DNA from: Alphaproteobacteria bacterium
GTDB lineage: Bacteria; Pseudomonadota; Alphaproteobacteria; Rs-D84; NBLK01
Length of the DNA: 11,444 nt
Direction of reading: 5' to 3'
Assembly: GCA_016936785.1 (NCBI GenBank)
Contig: JAFGXE010000028.1
Span: 1 to 11,444, forward strand
The first letter of the stretch is position 1; each line of letters begins with the position of its first letter. The position numbers were made by a program, and so were the translations under genes. The notes under the pieces are model-generated. The model ran no database searches and was not told the origin of the DNA. It was given only the letters and a program-made list of their open reading frames with translations. Below, piece after piece: positions 7,301 to 11,444 of the stretch.

Positions 7301-7459
7301 GTTGTTGAGAGTGCAGATGAAAAACTTGTGTCTGCCTTAAAGACATGGCAAGATGATATTCAGAAACAAGTCCTTGCGGATTCATTATCGTTTAAAGAAG
7401 CGACGAATTCTGCAAAAATAGAAGATTTTGAGTTGAAATTTGATGTCACAAAAGCTTAA
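4370..7459 (+). CDS. ileS: Isoleucyl-tRNA synthetase, type 2 (eukaryote-like)
   Basis: A 1029-residue class I synthetase that charges tRNA-Ile with isoleucine in the cytoplasm. The HIGH motif is HYGH at residues 56-59 within FWDGPPGANGEPHYGHI, and KMSKS is at 594-598. The CP1 editing domain is present, with the Thr-rich WTTTPWTLPSN at 224-234 and VHLAPFGEDDY at 318-328, including the conserved Asp. WFVNVEKIK and RDWSISRNRFWGTPMPVW are typical IleRS blocks. The HYGH form, the length and the lack of a C-terminal CxxC zinc cluster indicate the eukaryotic-type (type 2) enzyme. Its bacterial members include those of Rickettsia and Chlamydia and are often insensitive to mupirocin. The start has AAGGA 6 nt upstream and follows a long leader with a candidate Ile-rich peptide. 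The 3' end overlaps the glycosyltransferase gene by 17 nt. Confidence 0.97.
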   Translation: MAYPKTTSQPVFPMIEESIQAFWEKNKIFEKSVEQREGSKPFVFWDGPPGANGEPHYGHISVSAMKDAVCRYQTMRGKQVKRNFGFDCHGLPVEIEVCKKNNLPDRQSILDYGIDKFNAVCEKDVQAYTDVWERLLKRVGRWGDYGNQYYTMDETYMESVIAVVKKLNEKGLLYKDYKTMAYSWGAETPLSNAEAKMEYQERTDKAITVLAELKDTPNTYLVLWTTTPWTLPSNMAVAVGEEIDYVEIEEDGKKYIIGKSLYSKYFKEPTLVREFKGKDLVGKSYHPIFPYYQELENEGAFKVYAGGFVTTTEGTGLVHLAPFGEDDYFVLMENKIPIVCPVNEKAEFISPIMDYAGLNVFDSNEQIIRDLKTAGKLVKQESYVHNYPYCWRTKTPLIYKPIDSWFVNVEKIKEKAIAHNQTVNWIPEHLKDGRFGKWLENARDWSISRNRFWGTPMPVWESENSDFPRTDIFGSIAEIEKVSGMKIKTLHRPEIDSVVYPNPDDPSGKTMMRRVPFVLDCWFDAGSMPYASVHYMFEVGKDVPNFPADFIVEGQDQTRGWFYGLLILGTALFDIPAYKTVMTNGMILDENKKKMSKSLKNYPDPDKLFSTVGADSFRWFILGSPLFKAESVSIDLHGEVIRKASREALIPLWNAYHFFTLYANADGIQAKEITESSAILDRYILAKMHQLEVEVVEALDLYSFDKATTFISEFLEILNNWYIRRSRDRFWGTDVSKEDEQSAFDTLYTVLVHLSKLMAPMTPMISEYIYQNLTGGESVHLVDLNLKELLEDSEIQMIQEMDTVRAMCSAGKAVRETYRLRNRLPLASTTLVHLNAESLKPYLSLIADELNVKNVVFASNLNDFAKQSLYILTPVVGARLGSALKDIVPASKKGNYEIKNGKLHIAGHILNEDEFENRLEVKEGLAGQALSDNTGVIVLDTEISDDLYVEGLARDFIRLIQDERKKQEFDISDRVNLVVESADEKLVSALKTWQDDIQKQVLADSLSFKEATNSAKIEDFELKFDVTKA

Positions 7460-8552
7460 TAAAAAGATACTGCATATTGTTCCACGTCTCGAACGTGGTG
7501 GCGTGGAGCGATGTGTTGTTGATGAATCTGTTTTCTTAAAAGATAAGATGCAACCGATTGTTATGTCTGGAGGTGGGCAACTTGTCGCAGAACTAAAACA
7601 GGCTCATGTGCGTCATGTTCAATGGTCAGTTTATACGAAAAACCCGGTCCGAATTGTGTTGAACGCGATTCGGCTTGTCTTTTTTTGTCGTCATGAAAGT
7701 ATTAATCTTATTCATGTACATTCTCGTGCGCCAGCGTGGATGGTTTTTCTTGCTACACGTTTTATAAAAATAAGATGGGGAACAACTTTTCATGGTTTGT
7801 ATGGTGCAAAAAATAAGTTTAAACGATTCTATAATCGCGTGATGCTCAAAGGAGACTTTGTCTTTACACCGTCTCAATGTGTTGTTGACCATTTGAAAAG
7901 TGTCTATGGATTTCAAAAAGCAAAAGTGATTCCACGTTGGATTGATTTGAAAAAATTTGATGTGAAAAAAATTGCATTTAACGCTATTCATGCGCAACAA
8001 AAAAAATGGGGATTTAGTAAAACAGATACAATTTTTATGATTCCGGGAAGGCTGTCTCGTATTAAAGGACAAAAGCTTTTTCTTGAAGCATTTGTAAAAT
8101 TAAAAGAAAAGAATGTAAAGGCATTGATTTTTGGCAGCGGGTCTGAATCTTACAAGCAAGAACTTTTGTCTTTTGTGCAGGAAAAAAATATTTCGGACAG
8201 GGTTATTTTTGATGAAGGGCAATTTCAACCGATTCATTATGCAAGTGTGAGCTGTGTTGTCGGTGCGACTCTCAAACCTGAAACATTTGGATTGACGATG
8301 CTTGAAGCGCAAGCGATGGGGACGCCAGTAATTTGTGCAAGACAAGGTGGTTTTCTTGATATTATTCAAGAAGGGGAAACAGGTTTCTTTTTTACACCAA
8401 AATCTGCACAAGATTTATCTCAAAAAATGAAAGAATTTATTGCGTTTTCAGATGATAAAAAAAGAATGTTTTCTACGCAGGCTTCTAAAAATGTGAAACG
8501 ATTTGAAATTTCACTTTTAATGAAGCGTGTTTTAGCGCTTTACGGCGATTAG
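7443..8552 (+). CDS. GT4-family glycosyltransferase
   Basis: A 369-residue GT-B fold retaining glycosyltransferase. The N-terminal domain opens KILHIVPRLERGGVER, the glycine loop after the first beta strand. The C-terminal nucleotide-sugar domain begins near IFMIPGRLSRIKGQKLFLEA and contains KPETFGLTMLEAQAMGTPVI, with the E-x7-E motif at Glu280 and Glu288, then GGFLDIIQEGETGFFF. Such enzymes usually build lipopolysaccharide, capsule or other envelope glycans on the cytoplasmic side of the inner membrane; donor and acceptor are unknown here. ATG 7443 is preferred over an in-frame TTG one codon earlier. It overlaps the ileS 3' end by 17 nt and has no strong ribosome binding site of its own, so translational coupling to ileS is likely. 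Its 3' end overlaps the convergent trmB by 21 bp. Confidence 0.9.
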   Translation: MSQKLNKKILHIVPRLERGGVERCVVDESVFLKDKMQPIVMSGGGQLVAELKQAHVRHVQWSVYTKNPVRIVLNAIRLVFFCRHESINLIHVHSRAPAWMVFLATRFIKIRWGTTFHGLYGAKNKFKRFYNRVMLKGDFVFTPSQCVVDHLKSVYGFQKAKVIPRWIDLKKFDVKKIAFNAIHAQQKKWGFSKTDTIFMIPGRLSRIKGQKLFLEAFVKLKEKNVKALIFGSGSESYKQELLSFVQEKNISDRVIFDEGQFQPIHYASVSCVVGATLKPETFGLTMLEAQAMGTPVICARQGGFLDIIQEGETGFFFTPKSAQDLSQKMKEFIAFSDDKKRMFSTQASKNVKRFEISLLMKRVLALYGD

Positions 8553-9206
8553 ATATTGGGGAATCCGACCTTCACGGAAAGCTTTTTGTTCATAGCGTGT
8601 CGTTGTCCAATCTTCAAAAGGTGTGGTTGAACAAGAGATTATTTTGAGTTTTGGATTCTGTGCAATTGTTTCTTTTGCCATATCAATATAGTTTGAAATA
8701 TCACTGACGACTCTTAAAATACCGGTTGTTTTGAGTGTTTGTTCTAAAAGTTTAAGGTTATCTTCTGCGATCATGCGTCGTTTATGGTGACGGGCTTTAT
8801 GCCAAGGATCTGGGTAAAAAAGATCAATTTGATCGAGACTTTCTTTTTGAATTTTTTGAAGAATTGTGCGAACATCATCTGTGGAGACAAGGCAATTTTG
8901 AGGGCAATTTGAATTTTCCCAGAATCTAAGAAATTTAATCATACCATCCAGAAAGACTTCGCTTCCAATATAACCGATTTCAGGATTTTTAAGAACTTTT
9001 TCAATGAGATTTTCTCCACCACCAAAGCCGATATCAAGGCAGACATTTTTTACAGGCGTATGAAATATTTTTGTGAGGTCATGAGGAATTGAATCAGGAA
9101 TAGAAAGTTTTGGGAGAATTGTCTCAAGATCTTCTTTCTTTTTTGTGGAAAGAGGTTTTGTAATAATTCGTCCGAAAGAACGAATTAAAGGATAGTCTTC
9201 TTTCAT
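8532..9206 (-). CDS. trmB: tRNA (guanine-N7-)-methyltransferase TrmB
   Basis: A 224-residue Rossmann-fold methyltransferase that uses S-adenosylmethionine to make 7-methylguanosine at position 46 in the variable loop of tRNAs. The SAM-binding motif LDIGFGGGE is at 57-65. An acidic residue after the second strand (GSE, Glu83) fits the family, and the TrmB signature DLFYPDPWHKARHHKRR is at 128-144. The C-terminal TRYEQKAFREG at 203-213 matches the family's TxYExK block. Length is normal for TrmB. The start codon overlaps the stop of the upstream 222-residue gene in an ATGA arrangement, so the two are translationally coupled. The 3' end overlaps the convergent glycosyltransferase gene. Confidence 0.96.
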   Translation of the reverse strand: MKEDYPLIRSFGRIITKPLSTKKKEDLETILPKLSIPDSIPHDLTKIFHTPVKNVCLDIGFGGGENLIEKVLKNPEIGYIGSEVFLDGMIKFLRFWENSNCPQNCLVSTDDVRTILQKIQKESLDQIDLFYPDPWHKARHHKRRMIAEDNLKLLEQTLKTTGILRVVSDISNYIDMAKETIAQNPKLKIISCSTTPFEDWTTTRYEQKAFREGRIPQYLIAVKR

Positions 9207-9871
9207 GACTGATAGCCACCGACTTTCTTAACAACGCGAACAGAAATTTCTTCTATTTCTGTATGAAAAGAGAGCGAAGGGTCATTGTTTTTCATGGAAC
9301 GACTGACTTCAACGAGATGTAAACATTTTCCCGTATGTGTTGCGATTGTATCAAAAACACTTTTAATAGGCATACCTAATGTGAGGAGATTTTTTTCAAG
9401 CCATTGTTTACTCACAGCTTCTTCCGTTTCAACAATAACAAGTGTATTTTCCCAAAGGACATCTTCTTGTGTGACTGTTAGAAAATATGTTTCAATCATA
9501 CTATCTTTTGCTGAGAAATAGGATGTTTTTGCAAAAATCTTCGGTGTTGTTTCTTTGTCGAGCATGAGTTTTAACCACCACCCATCGGATTGGTTTTGTG
9601 TTGAAATCGCTGTGATTAAATGAGGTGTTTCAAAAAGTGCACTGACTGCTTTTGCATCACTTTGATAGAGTTGAATTAAAGGTTTAAAACCAAAAAGCCC
9701 CCGCAAAAGACTGACATACGCAATTATATCTTGCGTTTCTATAAATGCGCGATGTGGCGTGCTTTCAACAAGCCCAAGAGAAAATGGTGTTTGTTCAAAA
9801 AATGTGTTTGCTTTTTCAATTTGAGAGAGCTGGCCAACATCTGTTGTTTTGAGTGTTAAAAAATCTTGCAT
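9203..9871 (-). CDS. Protein of unknown function, coupled to trmB
   Basis: A 222-residue protein beginning MQDFLTLKTTDVGQLSQIEK, without signal peptide or membrane helices, so presumably cytoplasmic. It appears to be a mixed alpha/beta fold; a central stretch alternates strands (KIFAKTSYFSAK, MIETYFLTVTQED, NTLVIVETEEAV) and a C-terminal portion reads GKCLHLVEVSRSM. I see no catalytic signature and do not recognise the family. Its TGA overlaps the ATG of trmB by 4 nt, so the two are made from one mRNA, perhaps with linked roles in RNA modification or simply by operon convenience. It diverges from the BatD-like gene across a 52-bp gap. The ribosome binding site before ATG 9871 is weak. Confidence 0.75.
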   Translation of the reverse strand: MQDFLTLKTTDVGQLSQIEKANTFFEQTPFSLGLVESTPHRAFIETQDIIAYVSLLRGLFGFKPLIQLYQSDAKAVSALFETPHLITAISTQNQSDGWWLKLMLDKETTPKIFAKTSYFSAKDSMIETYFLTVTQEDVLWENTLVIVETEEAVSKQWLEKNLLTLGMPIKSVFDTIATHTGKCLHLVEVSRSMKNNDPSLSFHTEIEEISVRVVKKVGGYQS

Positions 9872-9898
9872 GACTTGCTTTTAATCTCTTTTTTTGCT

Positions 9899-9917
9899 AT
9901 CCTCTTCGTAGGAGGAT
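9899..9917 (+). promoter_or_regulatory. Hairpin overlapping the BatD-like gene's ribosome binding site
   Basis: ATCCTC (9899-9904) and GAGGAT (9912-9917) form a 6-bp stem with a 7-nt loop. The strong Shine-Dalgarno GGAGG (9911-9915), 8 nt before ATG 9924, lies mostly in the 3' arm, so it could be occluded. Anti-Shine-Dalgarno pairing like this may tune translation, provided transcription starts upstream of 9899. Confidence 0.35.
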
Positions 9918-9923
9918 TAGATT

Positions 9924-10484
9924 ATGAAAAGCAGTATACGGTTTAAATTTATAATTGCCACTCTTTTTTTCTTTTTTGTGTCATCTGTTTGGGCGGGGGA
10001 TCTCGCTGTTCACGTTTCCCCACAGAAGGTGTTGTTGGGTGAATCTGTCTTGCTTCAGCTTGATTTTACCTCACGTAAACGCGTGCCTGTCGAAGCGCCT
10101 GATCTAGAAGGTCTTGCAAAAGATTTTGATTTAATTGGACGGCATCAATCTTATTCTGCAAAGCAAGTGAATGATGATTATCAAATTATGGTCTCGTTTG
10201 TATATAAGCTTATGCCAAAGCATGAAGGTAAACTTATTATTCCATCGTTTGATTTTTATGGTGAACGCTCTGATGAACAAATTGTTTATGTTGGTGATGT
10301 TGTTGAAGAAAAAACTTTTGTTTCGAAAGACTCTGAGAATATGAGAGATTCTCAAGAAGAGCTAATCTCAAAAGAAATTGATTCGCACCATGCTGTGTTT
10401 TGGGTAGGCAGTATTCTCTTTATTCTCGGTGGAATATTGTTTGTGATTGCAGGGATTTTAATTCTCTTTCGAAAGAAAAAATAA
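9924..10484 (+). CDS. Short BatD-like membrane-anchored periplasmic protein
   Basis: A 186-residue protein. A signal peptide (MKSSIRFKFIIATLFFFFVS, probable cleavage after VWA at residue 24) precedes a beta-sandwich-like domain (about residues 26-135). That domain carries the BatD pattern: VHVSPQKVLLGESVLLQLDF, then LEGLAKDFDLIGRHQSYS, an internal FVYKLMPKHEGKLIIPSFDF, and a Gly-containing end. One C-terminal transmembrane helix (about 160-182) is followed by RKKK, placing the domain in the periplasm. BatD proteins are usually longer, with several such domains, and sit with MoxR/BatA/BatB; this one has a single domain. Its TAA is immediately followed by the ATG of a VirB11-type ATPase. The BatD assignment is based on sequence pattern only. 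Confidence 0.65.
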   Translation: MKSSIRFKFIIATLFFFFVSSVWAGDLAVHVSPQKVLLGESVLLQLDFTSRKRVPVEAPDLEGLAKDFDLIGRHQSYSAKQVNDDYQIMVSFVYKLMPKHEGKLIIPSFDFYGERSDEQIVYVGDVVEEKTFVSKDSENMRDSQEELISKEIDSHHAVFWVGSILFILGGILFVIAGILILFRKKK

Positions 10485-11444
10485 ATGTCAGAGAAAAAAC
10501 CGACAGATGATTTTATTGTTTTGAATGCGATGCTCGCACCGTTGCGGCGCTGGTATACTCAAGCAGGTGTAGAAGAAATTGCCCTTAATCGGCCAGAAGA
10601 AATTTGGCTACGTTTGCGAAAACGTCGTAAAAATCCTTGGGTCGCTTTGCCAGATAAAGATTTGACTCGCGCGTATCTTGAAGATCTTTTTCATATTCTC
10701 GCAAATACATTTGAAGTGCCATTTGATCCGCAAGCGGGTGTGCCTGTTGTATATGCAACATTGCCGGGCGACCATCGATTCGCAGGGGTTATAGGTAAAA
10801 ATGTGATGTATGATGAAGAGGATCTAACCGGTGGATTTGCATTTAACATTCGTGCACATTCTGGTGAAGTTAATTTTGGATTTGAAGATTACGGACTTAA
10901 AGAAGGAAAAAAACTTCATCAAGTCAAAAAGATTGAAAAAGAAATCGAACAAGATTCGTATAAGCGCGTGCTTCAGTTGATTCGAAGCGGAGAACCTATT
11001 CTGATTAGTGGTGCGACGGCAACAGGAAAAACAACATTTCTGAATAATCTTTTGCGGACAATTAACGAAGATTTGAGAATCATTACGATTGAAGACTCAC
11101 GAGAGTTGATTGTGAAACAAAAAAATCATGTTCATCTTCTCCTTTCACGAACGACACAAAGTAATGAGATGTCCTACAAAGGTTTGATTGATTTGATTGT
11201 GCGTATGACTCCTGACGTGATTATTGGTGGAGAAGTTTCAACGGGAAATGCCGGTGCGATTTGGGAACTCATGCGGTCGGGGCATGATCATTTCTATGCG
11301 TCAATCCATGCGGAGTCTCCAGAATCTGCGTATGAAGCGTTTGCGGATCGTATCTTACACTCAGGAATGAAACGAGATGCATCAAATCTTGTTGAAACAA
11401 TGAAGAAAAAACTCCATGTGATTCAGATTGCTCGCGATGGGGGG
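10485..11444 (+). CDS. VirB11-family type IV secretion/traffic ATPase (3' end beyond window)
   Basis: The frame is open from ATG 10485 for 320 codons to the window edge. The N-terminal domain contains RRWYTQAGVEEIALNRPEEI, the pattern of VirB11 proteins (pgVtEI-iNrPgei), and FAFNIRAHS, like the family's FSIRK segment. The ATPase domain has Walker A GATATGKTT at residues 176-184, an Asp-box TIEDSREL at 201-208, Walker B DVIIGGEV with Glu250, and a His-box GHDHFYASIHA at 266-276. Such hexameric ATPases power type IV secretion or pilus assembly at the inner membrane. The usual GELRG after Walker B is GEVSTG here and the usual GHPGS is GHDHF, so it is a divergent member. It abuts the BatD-like gene with no gap, which indicates translational coupling; no separate strong ribosome binding site is seen. 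Confidence 0.88.
   Translation, partial: MSEKKPTDDFIVLNAMLAPLRRWYTQAGVEEIALNRPEEIWLRLRKRRKNPWVALPDKDLTRAYLEDLFHILANTFEVPFDPQAGVPVVYATLPGDHRFAGVIGKNVMYDEEDLTGGFAFNIRAHSGEVNFGFEDYGLKEGKKLHQVKKIEKEIEQDSYKRVLQLIRSGEPILISGATATGKTTFLNNLLRTINEDLRIITIEDSRELIVKQKNHVHLLLSRTTQSNEMSYKGLIDLIVRMTPDVIIGGEVSTGNAGAIWELMRSGHDHFYASIHAESPESAYEAFADRILHSGMKRDASNLVETMKKKLHVIQIARDGG

Noticed and set aside
7440..7442. TTG as start of the glycosyltransferase
   Set aside because: An ATG follows directly in frame at 7443 and needs no unusual initiation.
9875..9906. Promoter TTGCTT-N17-TATCCT for the BatD-like gene
   Set aside because: Only 3 of 6 and 4 of 6 matches; too weak to list as a feature, although the spacing is right.
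1..11444. CRISPR arrays, insertion sequences, direct-repeat arrays
   Set aside because: No regularly spaced repeats, transposase-like frames or paired terminal repeats were seen on reading both strands.

Overview
The window comes from an AT-rich Gram-negative bacterium. Evidence for two membranes is a lipoprotein, exported Cys-rich and BatD-like proteins, and a VirB11-type ATPase. A low-GC alphaproteobacterium (host-associated or gut type) fits the eukaryotic-type isoleucyl-tRNA synthetase and overall flavour, but nothing here proves the lineage. No insertion sequence, integrase, CRISPR array or convincing intrinsic terminator is visible.

Layout, left to right. On the minus strand, a small lipoprotein gene (405-797) is followed by the 5' part of a PfkB-family sugar/nucleoside kinase gene that runs off the left edge (1-369). 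Divergent promoters in 841-918 serve this pair and a plus-strand tandem of tRNA-Ser(GCT) and tRNA-Leu(CAA). Two further minus-strand genes follow: a 646-residue exported Cys-rich protein of unknown function (1129-3069) and, upstream of it, an eight-repeat TPR protein (3135-4109). The 260-bp gap 4110-4369 holds back-to-back promoters. One serves the TPR gene. The other, a near-consensus promoter, serves ileS.

The ileS transcript starts with a roughly 147-nt leader that appears to encode a 17-codon peptide with four Ile codons, a candidate isoleucine-sensing leader peptide. ileS (4370-7459) is a type 2, eukaryote-like IleRS. A GT4 glycosyltransferase gene overlaps its 3' end and is probably co-transcribed. 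The glycosyltransferase converges on, and overlaps by 21 bp, a minus-strand pair: a 222-residue protein of unknown function (9203-9871) and trmB (8532-9206), joined by an ATGA overlap.

At the right end a plus-strand pair begins: a short BatD-like, membrane-anchored periplasmic protein (9924-10484) whose stop codon directly abuts the start of a VirB11-family secretion ATPase (10485 to beyond the window). The most interesting items are the ileS leader peptide, the BatD/VirB11 pair, and the orphan Cys-rich envelope protein.
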